37,257 nt of DNA from Deltaproteobacteria bacterium (GTDB lineage Bacteria; Desulfobacterota; Desulfuromonadia; Desulfuromonadales; JAAYDE01), in assembly GCA_016934985.1 (NCBI GenBank), contig JAFGRU010000081.1, positions 1 to 37,257 on the forward strand, written 5' to 3'. Under the pieces are notes generated by a model. The model worked only from the letters and a program-made list of their open reading frames with translations. It was not told the DNA's origin and did no database searches. Positions 14,400 to 23,821 of the stretch are shown here, in pieces. Each line of letters starts with the position of its first letter. Within the stretch, counting starts at the first letter, position 1. A program made the position numbers and the translations under genes.

Positions 14400-16388
14400 A
14401 TGTTGGTTGAAAAAAGAAACCGGGTCGTCATTGAAGACGTCAAACCGGAAATTGACGGTGGACTTTTTGCTATAAAAAGGGTTGCCCGAGAGAAAGTGAT
14501 CGTCGAGGCCGATATCTTTGCGGAAGGCCACGATGTCATCGCCTGCTGCATCCTCTATCGTTTCAGCAGGGACAAAGACTGGCGTGAGGAGCCCATGAAG
14601 CCCCTCGTCAACGACCGCTGGCAGGGGGAGTTCAAGGTCACCCAACTCGGGGAGTATGTCTACACGGTGATGGGCTGGATCGATCGTTTCAGCACCTGGC
14701 AGCGCGATTTCGCTAAAAGGGTGGCCGCCGCCCAGGACGTAACCATGGAACTTATCATCGGAGCTGAACTCGTAGAGCAGGCCGCCGCCCGAAGCCCGGC
14801 GGGCGAGAGCCGCTTTCTGATGGAGAAAGCGAAAATCCTGCGTTCAGGCTCAACCATGGAGGAGCGCCTGGCTGCAGCCCTTGACGAGACCCTCAAGGAG
14901 GGCATGCTGCTCTGTCAGGAAAAGCCTTTCCCGACCCGTTATCACCGGGAGTTGACGGTCTGTGTCGAAAGGGAACGTGCCCGTTTCAGCACCTGGTATG
15001 AACTTTTTCCCCGTTCCTGCGTCGCGTCGGAAGAGGAGCACGGCACCCTGGCGGATTGCCGCAAATGTCTGCCGGAAATAGCAAAAATGGGCTTTGACGT
15101 CCTCTACCTGCCGCCCGTCCATCCCATCGGCACGACCCATCGCAAGGGCAAAAACAACACAACTACCGCCATGCCTGACGACGTCGGTTCACCCTGGGCC
15201 ATCGGCGCCGGGGAAGGTGGACACAAAGCCATTCATCCTGCCCTCGGCACCCTCGAAGATTTGAAAGTTCTGATTGCGGAAGCCCAAAATCACGGCATGG
15301 AAATAGCCATGGACCTGGCCTACCAATGTTCTCCGGACCATCCATACGTCAGGGAACACGCCGAATGGTTCCGCAAACGTCCGGACGGCACCATCCAGTA
15401 CGCCGAAAATCCGCCCAAAAAATATCAGGATATCTTTCCCATAAACTTTGAAACCGACGCCTGGCAGGAGCTCTGGGATGAACTCAAAAGCGTCGTTCTT
15501 TTCTGGATCGACCAGGGGATACGCATCTTTCGCGTCGACAATCCCCACACCAAACCCTTTCGTTTCTGGGAGTGGCTCTTCGGCGAGATCCGCAAGGAAT
15601 ACCCGGAAACCATTTTTCTCGCCGAGGCTTTCACCCGCCCCAAGGTCATGCACCATCTGGCCAAACTCGGCTTCAGCCAGTCCTACACCTATTTCACCTG
15701 GCGCAATACCAAGGCCGAGTTAATGGAATACTGCCATGAACTGACCCAAAGCGCTGGGCGTGAATACCTGCGGCCCAACCTGTGGCCCAACACCCCGGAC
15801 ATCCTCAATGAATACCTGCAGTTCGGCGGTCGCTCAGGCTTTATGGTGCGCCTCGTTCTGGCCGCCACTCTGGGCGCCAATTACGGTATTTACGGACCGG
15901 CTTTCGAACTCTGTGAAAACCGCCCCCTGAAACCGGGCAGCGAGGAATATCTGGACTCGGAAAAATATCAGATTCGCCAGTGGGATCTTGAAGCGCCTCA
16001 CTCCCTGCGTTCATTCATCGGCCGGATCAACCGCGTCCGGCGCGAAAACATGGCTCTGCAGACCGACTGGAACCTGAAGTTTCACGCCATCGACAACGAG
16101 GAGATGCTCTGCTTTACCAAACATACAGAGGATCTGGAGGATATCCTGCTGGTGGTCGTCAATCTCGACCCCCACCACATGCATTCGGGCTGGCTGGAGA
16201 TCCCTCTGCAGGAGTTGGGACTTCCCCCTCAACAGCCTTACCAGGTGCATGACCTGCTGAGCGAGGCCCGATTCCTGTGGAACGGACCCCGCAACTATGT
16301 GGAGCTCGACCCCCGCATGATGCCGGCCCACATCTTCCGTATTCGCCGCAAAGTGCGGAGTGAAAGGGATTTCGATTACTATCTCTGA
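14400..16388 (+). CDS. glgE: GlgE maltosyltransferase (alpha-1,4-glucan:maltose-1-phosphate)
   Basis: The 662-residue GH13 (GH13_3) enzyme transfers maltose from alpha-maltose-1-phosphate to the growing glucan end. The diagnostic F-R-V-D380-N-P-H-T-K-P motif holds the nucleophile Asp380, with acid/base Glu409 in F-L-A-E-A-F-T-R-P; their spacing equals that of the characterised Streptomyces enzyme (Asp394, Glu423). The N-terminal region (about 1-180) is the GlgE domain N/S with G-Y-V-Y-T-V-M-G-W-I-D-R. The ATG at 14400 is used; an in-frame TTG two codons upstream is possible and both have weak ribosome sites. The gene is followed by the TreS-maltokinase fusion, which makes its substrate. Confidence 0.95.
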   Translation: MLVEKRNRVVIEDVKPEIDGGLFAIKRVAREKVIVEADIFAEGHDVIACCILYRFSRDKDWREEPMKPLVNDRWQGEFKVTQLGEYVYTVMGWIDRFSTWQRDFAKRVAAAQDVTMELIIGAELVEQAAARSPAGESRFLMEKAKILRSGSTMEERLAAALDETLKEGMLLCQEKPFPTRYHRELTVCVERERARFSTWYELFPRSCVASEEEHGTLADCRKCLPEIAKMGFDVLYLPPVHPIGTTHRKGKNNTTTAMPDDVGSPWAIGAGEGGHKAIHPALGTLEDLKVLIAEAQNHGMEIAMDLAYQCSPDHPYVREHAEWFRKRPDGTIQYAENPPKKYQDIFPINFETDAWQELWDELKSVVLFWIDQGIRIFRVDNPHTKPFRFWEWLFGEIRKEYPETIFLAEAFTRPKVMHHLAKLGFSQSYTYFTWRNTKAELMEYCHELTQSAGREYLRPNLWPNTPDILNEYLQFGGRSGFMVRLVLAATLGANYGIYGPAFELCENRPLKPGSEEYLDSEKYQIRQWDLEAPHSLRSFIGRINRVRRENMALQTDWNLKFHAIDNEEMLCFTKHTEDLEDILLVVVNLDPHHMHSGWLEIPLQELGLPPQQPYQVHDLLSEARFLWNGPRNYVELDPRMMPAHIFRIRRKVRSERDFDYYL

Positions 16389-16423
16389 CCTGTGATCAGA
16401 AACCTTGCAATGGAAATTTATTT

Positions 16424-19400
16424 ATGAATCCTTTGAAAAAAAGAAGCGACATAAAAGGTGAGAGCGAGCCCTTGTGGTACCGGAACGTCGTCATCTACCA
16501 GCTCCACATCAAGGCCTTTATGGACAGCAACGGCGACGGCATCGGCGATTTTCAGGGCCTGACCCATAAGCTCGATTATCTCCAGGACCTGGGCGTGACG
16601 GCCATCTGGCTACTTCCTTTCTGCCCCTCTCCCCTCAAGGATGACGGCTACGATATCGCCGATTACACCAGCATCAACCCCGATTATGGCAATATCAGGG
16701 ACTTCAGGCATTTTCTCCGCGAGGCCCATGACCGCGGACTGCGGGTTATCACCGAGCTGGTAATCAACCACACCTCGGATCAGCACCCCTGGTTTCAACG
16801 GGCCCGCAAGGCAAAGCCGGGGAGCAAATACCGCAACTATTATGTCTGGAGCGAGAGCCCCGACCGCTACCAGGACGCGCGCATCATTTTCAAGGATTTC
16901 GAGACCTCCAACTGGTCCTGGGACCCGGTCGCCAAAGCCTATTACTGGCACCGTTTCTACTCGCACCAGCCTGATCTCAACTTCCACAACCCCCAGGTGC
17001 AGAAAGAAATTTTCCGGGTTCTCGACTTCTGGTTCGGCATGGGGGTGGACGGTTTAAGACTGGACGCCGTACCTTATCTCTTCGAGGAGGAAGGAACCAA
17101 CTGCGAAAACCTGCCGCAAACCCATGCCTTTCTTAAAAAACTGCGGGCCCATGTCGACAGCCGCTACGAAGACCGCATGCTCCTGGCCGAAGCCAACCAG
17201 TGGCCCGAGGATGCGGCCGCCTATTTCGGCGAAGGGGACGAGTGCCACATGAACTTTCACTTCCCCCTCATGCCGCGTCTCTTCATGTCCCTGCGCATGG
17301 AGGACCGCTACCCGGTGGTCGACATTCTCGATCAGACTCCGGCCATCCCCGATAACTGCCAGTGGGCGATTTTCCTGCGCAACCACGACGAACTGACCCT
17401 GGAGATGGTCACGGACAGGGAACGGGACTACATGTACAGCAGCTACGCCCAGGACCCGCGCATGCGCATAAATCTCGGCATCCGCCGCCGTCTGGCCCCG
17501 CTTTTGGGCAACCATCGGCGCCGCATCGAACTCATGAACAGTCTGCTGTTTTCCCTGCCGGGCACCCCCATTATCTACTACGGCGACGAGCTGGGCATGG
17601 GCGACAACATCTATCTCGGCGATCGCAACGGCGTGCGCACCCCCATGCAATGGAGCGCCGACCGCAACGGAGGTTTTTCGCGGGCCAACGCCCAGAGCCT
17701 CTATCTGCCCCTCATCACAGATCCCGAGTATCACTACGAAACCTACAATGTCGAGGCCCAAATGAGCAACCGCCACTCGTTATTGTGGTGGATGAAAAAA
17801 CTCATCTCGGTACACAAGCATATCAAGGCCTTTGGCCAGGGATCCATCGAGTTTCTCCTGCCGGAAAACAACAAAATCCTTGCCTTCATCCGCAGCAAGG
17901 AAGAGCAGAAAGTCCTGGTCGTGGCCAACCTTTCCCGCTTTTCTCAATACGTTCACCTCGATCTCTCTGCCTACAAAGGGATGAGACTGGTAGAGGTTTT
18001 CGGCGGCACCGACTTCCCCATGATTCAGGACTGCCCCTACTTCCTCAGTCTTTCCCCCCACTCTTTTTACTGGTTTGTCCTTGAAACCCCGGCAGCCGAC
18101 GTTCTCAAGCTCCAGGCCAACCACGTGGCGGAACATCTCGATGCCATCAGCATCCGCGGCGACTGGACCCAGATTTTCACCAAGGCGAACCTTCCCATGC
18201 TGGAAGGCGCCCTTTTGAAATACATCCGTATACGGCGCTGGTTCCGGGGTAAGGCCAAAGGTGTAAAAAGCCTCAATATAGCGGAAAGAATCCCCCTTCC
18301 GGCAGGCGAAAAGCAGGTTTTTATCGTTCTCCTCCAAGTCCGTTTTGCTTATGGCGAGGACGAAACCTATCTCCTGCCCATCACCTTTTCTCCGGCCGGT
18401 GTTGGTGAAGAACTTATCCGTCAAAGCGGCCATGCGGCCATTGCCCGCCTCAGTCTGGAGGACACCAACGAAAAAGGCTGGCTCCTCGATGCCCTTATGG
18501 AAAAAGACTTCTGCAGAAACCTTCTCAATGTCATGGCTCAACGCCGGCGCTTCGCCGGGCAAGTGGGCAAGCTGAAAACTTTTTCCCAAAAAGCGGTCCG
18601 GCAACGCCTTGCAACGGAAGAATATCCTCTGGAGCCGCGCACCATGGGAGTGGAACAAAGCAATACATCCATTGTTTTCGGGGACACCTACGTTCTCAAA
18701 ATTTTCCGGCGCCTTGACACCGGCATCAATCCGGATCTTGAGATCGGTTCCTTCCTGACGGAAAAGGGCTTTGAATACAGTCCCAGGGTCAAAGGCTTCA
18801 TCCAGTACGAGAAAGCAGACGACCACGCCTGCGCCGGCATCCTTCACCAGTTCATCCCTAATCAGGGGGATGCCTGGAGCTACACCCTTCATATTCTTGG
18901 CAACTACCTGGAACGCATCATGACCCTCGATTCGAGGGTACAAAAGAACCTCCCTTCCTCGGTCAATATCCTGGAGACCAGGGAAGAAGATATTCCCCAA
19001 CCCGTTTTGGATCTTATTCACCCCTATAAAGAATCAGCCAGGCTCCTTGGCCAACGGGCCGCGCAACTGCACCTGGCCCTCGCTTCCGACCGCGAAAACC
19101 CCAGCTTTGCTCCCGAAACCCTCTCGGCCCTGGCCCAACGGTCCCTCTACCAGTCCATGCGCAACCTGACCATGGGCGTGTTTCAGATCCTGGCCTCCCG
19201 CAGCCGAACCCTGCCCGAAGCAATTCGGGCGGATGTCCGTAACCTCCTCGACCAGCGCAGCGATGTCATGGAACGTTTCAGTGTTCTCAAGGGACGCCGC
19301 ATCGCTACGAAAATCATCCGCTGCCACGGCGATTACCATCTCGGCCAGGTCCTCCATACGGGCAAGGATTTCATTATTATCGACTTCGAAGGCGAGCCGT

Positions 19401-19768
19401 CGCGAACCCTGGGCGAGCGGCGAGCCAAGCGCTGTCCGCTGACGGATGTGGCGAGCATGATCCGCTCATTCAGTTACGCCGCCCACAGCGCTCTGCTCAA
19501 CCATGCCAGCCTGGGCCAGGAGGATGTCCCGATCCTGGAACCCTGGGTAGAGCTCTGGCACAAGCACATCAGCGCCCTGTTCCTCGAATCCTATCTGCAG
19601 ACTTCCGCAAACGCTCCTTTTCTGCCGCAAAACCGGGAGGAGTTGAAGATCCTTCTCAAGGCGTTTCTTCTGGAGAAAGCGATTTACGAACTGGGCTACG
19701 AACTGAACAACCGTCCTGACTGGGTGGGAATCCCCCTTAAAGGGATCAAGGATATTCTGGAGGATTGA
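16424..19768 (+). CDS. treS: Trehalose synthase-maltokinase fusion (TreS-Mak)
   Basis: The 1114-residue bifunctional enzyme starts with a GH13 trehalose synthase (about residues 1-560): W-Y-R-N-V-V-I-Y-Q-L-H-I-K-A-F, then G-L-R-L-D214-A-V-P-Y-L with the nucleophile, Glu256 in L-L-A-E-A-N-Q-W-P, and F-L-R-N-H-D-E-L. The C-terminal part (about 570-1114) is a maltokinase with an aminoglycoside-phosphotransferase-like fold: C-H-G-D970-Y-H-L-G-Q is the catalytic loop and I-I-D987-F-E-G-E-P the metal site. TreS interconverts trehalose and maltose; the kinase uses ATP to form maltose-1-phosphate for GlgE. It lies 35 bp after glgE. Fused TreS-Mak proteins are known, so this is a recognised but compact form of the pathway. 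Confidence 0.93.
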   Translation: MNPLKKRSDIKGESEPLWYRNVVIYQLHIKAFMDSNGDGIGDFQGLTHKLDYLQDLGVTAIWLLPFCPSPLKDDGYDIADYTSINPDYGNIRDFRHFLREAHDRGLRVITELVINHTSDQHPWFQRARKAKPGSKYRNYYVWSESPDRYQDARIIFKDFETSNWSWDPVAKAYYWHRFYSHQPDLNFHNPQVQKEIFRVLDFWFGMGVDGLRLDAVPYLFEEEGTNCENLPQTHAFLKKLRAHVDSRYEDRMLLAEANQWPEDAAAYFGEGDECHMNFHFPLMPRLFMSLRMEDRYPVVDILDQTPAIPDNCQWAIFLRNHDELTLEMVTDRERDYMYSSYAQDPRMRINLGIRRRLAPLLGNHRRRIELMNSLLFSLPGTPIIYYGDELGMGDNIYLGDRNGVRTPMQWSADRNGGFSRANAQSLYLPLITDPEYHYETYNVEAQMSNRHSLLWWMKKLISVHKHIKAFGQGSIEFLLPENNKILAFIRSKEEQKVLVVANLSRFSQYVHLDLSAYKGMRLVEVFGGTDFPMIQDCPYFLSLSPHSFYWFVLETPAADVLKLQANHVAEHLDAISIRGDWTQIFTKANLPMLEGALLKYIRIRRWFRGKAKGVKSLNIAERIPLPAGEKQVFIVLLQVRFAYGEDETYLLPITFSPAGVGEELIRQSGHAAIARLSLEDTNEKGWLLDALMEKDFCRNLLNVMAQRRRFAGQVGKLKTFSQKAVRQRLATEEYPLEPRTMGVEQSNTSIVFGDTYVLKIFRRLDTGINPDLEIGSFLTEKGFEYSPRVKGFIQYEKADDHACAGILHQFIPNQGDAWSYTLHILGNYLERIMTLDSRVQKNLPSSVNILETREEDIPQPVLDLIHPYKESARLLGQRAAQLHLALASDRENPSFAPETLSALAQRSLYQSMRNLTMGVFQILASRSRTLPEAIRADVRNLLDQRSDVMERFSVLKGRRIATKIIRCHGDYHLGQVLHTGKDFIIIDFEGEPSRTLGERRAKRCPLTDVASMIRSFSYAAHSALLNHASLGQEDVPILEPWVELWHKHISALFLESYLQTSANAPFLPQNREELKILLKAFLLEKAIYELGYELNNRPDWVGIPLKGIKDILED

Positions 19769-19900
19769 TTTTTTGTAACCGTAAGACCACGGAAAAAAGT
19801 AAACTCACCCAAAGACGGAAAGAGTACCAAGAAAATCAAAGGCAACATTTACAGGGATAGAGGGGATGAACAGAATAAGGTGAATAGACTGAAGGCCATT

Positions 19901-19978
19901 AGGCTGAAGGTAAAAGCTGAGGTCGAAGACCGAAGACCAAGGTGATAGGTTTACCTGATAGTCTTCAGCCTTCAGCCT
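19901..19978. repeat. Inverted-repeat segment in the treS-glgB gap
   Basis: AGGCTGAAGG (19901-19910) and its exact complement CCTTCAGCCT (19969-19978) bracket a region with GAAGAC (19925-19930) and GTCTTC (19961-19966). Iterated CTGAAG/GAAGAC words make it look like a short interspersed intergenic repeat rather than coding DNA. It lies between treS-mak and glgB, where the gap is about 300 bp and may also carry a promoter. Confidence 0.5.
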
Positions 19979-20066
19979 GAACAACCTGATTTTCAATAAA
20001 ACTTTAAACCTGAAACCGGATTCATCCGCCCTGGTTTCACCAACAAACAAACGGGAGCTGATCATT

Positions 20067-21986
20067 TTGGAACCACGATACGATTTCAGCCTTTTTAGTG
20101 AGTACGACATTTTTCTCTTCAAAAAAGGGGAACACTACCGCCTTTTCGAAAAGCTCGGCTCGCACCTGCTGGAGGTTGAAGGAGTGGCCGGTTGCTATTT
20201 CGCCGTGTGGGCACCCAACGCCCGCGAAGTTGCCGTAGTCGGTGATTTCAACAGCTGGGACCAGCAAAGCCACCCCTTGAAAGCGAGATGGGATGCTTCG
20301 GGTATCTGGGAAATATTCATCCCCGGCGTCACCAAAGGCCAGCACTACAAATACCACATCCACTCCAACGAACGAAGCTACCAGGTTCTGAAAAGCGACC
20401 CCTATGCCGTTTACTGCGAAAAACCACCGAAAAGCGCCTCAACAATCTGGGATCTCGACTACCAATGGGAGGATGGCTCCTGGATGGCGGAACGGGCCAA
20501 ACACAATGCCCCGGATGCACCATTTTCCATCTACGAAGTCCACCCCGGTTCCTGGCGTCGGGTGCCGGAGGACAACAACCGCTCCCTCAACTACCGGGAG
20601 CTGGCCCATCAGCTCGCCGATTATGTCAGTGAAAACGGTTTCACTCACGTCGAGCTCATGCCGGTCATGGAACATCCCTTTTTCGGCTCCTGGGGTTATC
20701 AGGTGACGGGATATTTCGCTCCCACCAGCCGCTACGGCACCCCGCAGGATTTTATGTATCTCGTCGACCACCTTCATCAGCGCGGCATCGGTGTCATCCT
20801 CGATTGGGTACCGTCCCATTTCCCCGGCGACGAGCACGGGCTAGCCTATTTCGACGGCACCCATCTGTATGAGCACGCAGACCCGAGGAAAGGCTTTCAT
20901 CCCGACTGGAACAGCTTCATCTTCAACTACGGCCGCAACGAGGTACAGTGTTTTCTCCTCAGCAACGCTCTCTTCTGGCTCAAGGTCTTCCATGCCGACG
21001 GCCTGCGTGTCGACGGCGTGTCCTCCATGCTCTACCTCGATTTCGGCCGCAAAGAGGGGGAATGGATACCCAACAAGTACGGCGACCGTGAAAACCTGGA
21101 AGCGATTACTTTGCTGCGCCGTTTTAACGAAATCGTCTACAAGGAACATCCGGACATCCAGAGTATCGCCGAAGAGTCATCAGCCTGGCCCATGGTAACG
21201 CGGCCAACTTACAGCGGCGGACTCGGCTTCGGCTTCAAGTGGAAGATGGGCTGGATGCACGATACCCTCGACTATTTCTCCATGGAAACCATCTACCGGA
21301 AATACCACCACAACAAGATCACCTTCAGTATCTGGTACGCGTTTTCGGAAAACTATGTTCTTCCCCTGTCCCATGACGAGGTCGTTTACGGCAAGTGTTC
21401 ACTGCTGCGCAAAATGCCGGGGGACGACTGGCAGAAATTCGCCAACCTGCGGCTCCTTTTCGGCTTCATGTACACCCATCCCGGCAAAAAACTCCTTTTC
21501 ATGGGGGGTGAGTTCGGCCAGTGGGACGAATGGGACCATGAAAAAAGCCTCGACTGGAATCTCCTCGACTCCGAACCGCATCAGAGAATGCTCCATTGGG
21601 TCCGTGACCTGAACCATTTCTACCGCAACGAACCCGCTCTTTTTGAAGTTGATTTCCAGGATAGCGGTTTTCAGTGGGTGGACTGCCATGACTCTGACAC
21701 CAGCGTGGTCAGCTATCTGCGCAAAAACCGCGCGCAGGACTCTCTGGTCTTGACCATCTGCAACGCAACCCCGGTCCCCCGCCACAACTACAAGGTCGGC
21801 GTTCCCGAAAGCGGGTTTTGGAAAGAGGCCCTGAACAGCGACAGCACCGAGTACGGCGGCAGCGGCCAGGGCAACCTCGGCGGCGTCGAGGCGGTGCCGG
21901 TGGCCGTCCATGGCCATTTTCAGTCCCTGACAGTGACTCTGCCGCCCCTTTCCGCAGTCATCTTCACCTGGAGGAAGGGCCTATGA
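20067..21986 (+). CDS. glgB: 1,4-alpha-glucan branching enzyme GlgB
   Basis: The 639-residue GH13 branching enzyme has an N-terminal CBM48 module ([20 protein letters not shown]) and a catalytic barrel. Nucleophile Asp316 sits in [13 protein letters not shown] and acid Glu369 in [10 protein letters not shown]; the 53-residue spacing matches E. coli GlgB (405/458). [10 protein letters not shown] and the C-terminal beta domain are also present. It cuts alpha-1,4 chains and re-attaches them by alpha-1,6 links, serving both GlgA and GlgE products. The start is a TTG at 20067 with GGGAG about 10 bases upstream. Its stop overlaps the treZ ATG by four bases. Confidence 0.95.
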   Translation: MEPRYDFSLFSEYDIFLFKKGEHYRLFEKLGSHLLEVEGVAGCYFAVWAPNAREVAVVGDFNSWDQQSHPLKARWDASGIWEIFIPGVTKGQHYKYHIHSNERSYQVLKSDPYAVYCEKPPKSASTIWDLDYQWEDGSWMAERAKHNAPDAPFSIYEVHPGSWRRVPEDNNRSLNYRELAHQLADYVSENGFTHVELMPVMEHPFFGSWGYQVTGYFAPTSRYGTPQDFMYLVDHLHQRGIGVILDWVPSHFPGDEHGLAYFDGTHLYEHADPRKGFHPDWNSFIFNYGRNEVQCFLLSNALFWLKVFHADGLRVDGVSSMLYLDFGRKEGEWIPNKYGDRENLEAITLLRRFNEIVYKEHPDIQSIAEESSAWPMVTRPTYSGGLGFGFKWKMGWMHDTLDYFSMETIYRKYHHNKITFSIWYAFSENYVLPLSHDEVVYGKCSLLRKMPGDDWQKFANLRLLFGFMYTHPGKKLLFMGGEFGQWDEWDHEKSLDWNLLDSEPHQRMLHWVRDLNHFYRNEPALFEVDFQDSGFQWVDCHDSDTSVVSYLRKNRAQDSLVLTICNATPVPRHNYKVGVPESGFWKEALNSDSTEYGGSGQGNLGGVEAVPVAVHGHFQSLTVTLPPLSAVIFTWRKGL

Positions 21987-23821
21987 AACCCGGTGCCCGT
22001 TACCTGGGAAACGGCGCCAGCGAATTTCGCATCTGGGCGCCTCTCCTGGAGAGAATGGAGGTCAGGCTGGTTTCCCCGGCCGAGGGTATCTACCCTCTTT
22101 GCCAGGACGATATGGGCTTCTGGAACGGTGTGATAGAGGATGCCAAGCCCGGTGACGACTATATCCTGGTCCTGAATGAGGAAAAAGAAAGACCCGACCC
22201 TGGATCGGAATTTCAACCTTACGGCGTCCACGGCCCCTCCCGGATCGTCGACCATAAAACCTTCGCCTGGAGCGACGAAGCCTGGTCGGGCCTCGCATTG
22301 GAAGAGATGATCATCTATGAACTTCATGTCGGAACCTTCTCCGAAACGGGAACCTTCGCAGGGATCATCAGCCATCTTGACGACCTTCAGGAACTGGGTG
22401 TCAACACGCTCAGCCTCATGCCCGTGGCTCAATTCCCCGGGGAAAGGAACTGGGGCTACGACGGTGTTTACCCCTTTGCCGTGCAAAACTCATACGGCGG
22501 CCCGGACGGCCTCAAAAAACTGGTCAACGCCTGCCATGACCGAGGCATGGCCGTAATCCTCGACGTCGTATACAACCACCTCGGGCCGGAGGGCAACTAT
22601 CTTGCCGATTTCGGCCCTTATTTCACCGACCGTTTCCGCACCCCCTGGGGCCCTGCCGTCAACTTTGACAGCGCCTGGTCAGATCAGGTTCGTTCCTATT
22701 TCATCGAAAACGCTCTTTACTGGTTCGACACCTTCCATCTGGACGGCCTGCGCCTTGATGCCGTACACGCCATCTGCGACCTGGGAGCCAAACATTTTCT
22801 CCAGGAACTGGGAGAAGCGGTGGAAAAATATTGCCGCTCCAAAGGCCGGAAGCACCTGCTGATTCCAGAGAGCGATCTCAACGACGCCCGTCTCATCCGG
22901 CCACGCCAGGAAGGCGGCTACGGCCTCGATGCCCAGTGGTGCGACGATTTTCATCATGCCCTGCACGTTCTTCTTACCGGTGAAGACCGTGGCTATTATT
23001 CCGACTTTTCCACTTCAACGGAACAGCTCGGCAAAGCTATCCGGGAAGGCTTCGTCTACTCCTGGGAGTACTCCCGCTTCCGCAAAAAACACCACGGCAG
23101 TTCCTCGCGCAATTGTCCGAGCCACCGCTTCGTTGTCTTCTCCCAGAACCACGATCAGGTCGGCAATCGTATGCTGGGTGAAAGGCTTTCCACCCTGGTC
23201 TCCTTCGAAGCTCTTAAACTGGCGGCCGCCACAGTCATCCTCTCTCCCTACGTACCCCTCCTTTTCATGGGCGAGGAGTACGGCGAGGAAAACCCCTTCC
23301 TCTATTTCGTCAGTCACTCCGATCCTGATCTCCAGGAGGGAATTCGCCAGGGAAGGCGCAAAGAATTTGAAGGTTTTTACTGTCAAGGGGAGTTTCCCGA
23401 TCCTCAGAGCCCTATGACCTTTCTCCGCTCCAAGCTCAACCGCGAAGGAAAATCAGGCGAAAAATATCAGGTTTTGCGGGATTTCTACCGCCGCCTTATC
23501 AGGCTGCGCAGAGAGGTCCCCGCCCTGGCCAACCTGTCAAAGGACAACCTCAACCTGAGCGCGGATGCGGCCCATAAACTTTTCATTATCCAAAGATGGC
23601 ACGGCGGCAGCCGCGTTGTCTGTTTCTTGAATTTCGATGTTTCAGCCGTCCGCTTCAGCGCCGGTGAACTTTCTGCCGGCCGCTGGCAATGCCGCCTCAA
23701 TTCCAGTGATAAAACCTGGCTGGGCCCCGGCCACTCGTTGCCGGACATTTTGGAACCGGCGGATGAACTCCTGGTGCCGCCAGCCTGTTGTGCCCTCTAT
23801 CAGATTGAGGTCGGTTCATGA
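21983..23821 (+). CDS. treZ: Malto-oligosyltrehalose trehalohydrolase TreZ
   Basis: The 612-residue GH13 (GH13_10) enzyme releases trehalose from maltooligosyl-trehalose made by TreY. The N-terminal domain has E-F-R-I-W-A-P; the barrel has [26 protein letters not shown], nucleophile Asp259 in [10 protein letters not shown], and Glu296 in I-P-E-S-D-L-N-D. The [11 protein letters not shown] motif is typical of TreZ. The ATG at 21983 overlaps the glgB stop (ATGA) and its own stop overlaps the next start (ATGA), so translational coupling is likely. Many GH13 neighbours exist, but the order treZ-gh57-treY supports the call. Confidence 0.93.
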   Translation: MKPGARYLGNGASEFRIWAPLLERMEVRLVSPAEGIYPLCQDDMGFWNGVIEDAKPGDDYILVLNEEKERPDPGSEFQPYGVHGPSRIVDHKTFAWSDEAWSGLALEEMIIYELHVGTFSETGTFAGIISHLDDLQELGVNTLSLMPVAQFPGERNWGYDGVYPFAVQNSYGGPDGLKKLVNACHDRGMAVILDVVYNHLGPEGNYLADFGPYFTDRFRTPWGPAVNFDSAWSDQVRSYFIENALYWFDTFHLDGLRLDAVHAICDLGAKHFLQELGEAVEKYCRSKGRKHLLIPESDLNDARLIRPRQEGGYGLDAQWCDDFHHALHVLLTGEDRGYYSDFSTSTEQLGKAIREGFVYSWEYSRFRKKHHGSSSRNCPSHRFVVFSQNHDQVGNRMLGERLSTLVSFEALKLAAATVILSPYVPLLFMGEEYGEENPFLYFVSHSDPDLQEGIRQGRRKEFEGFYCQGEFPDPQSPMTFLRSKLNREGKSGEKYQVLRDFYRRLIRLRREVPALANLSKDNLNLSADAAHKLFIIQRWHGGSRVVCFLNFDVSAVRFSAGELSAGRWQCRLNSSDKTWLGPGHSLPDILEPADELLVPPACCALYQIEVGS

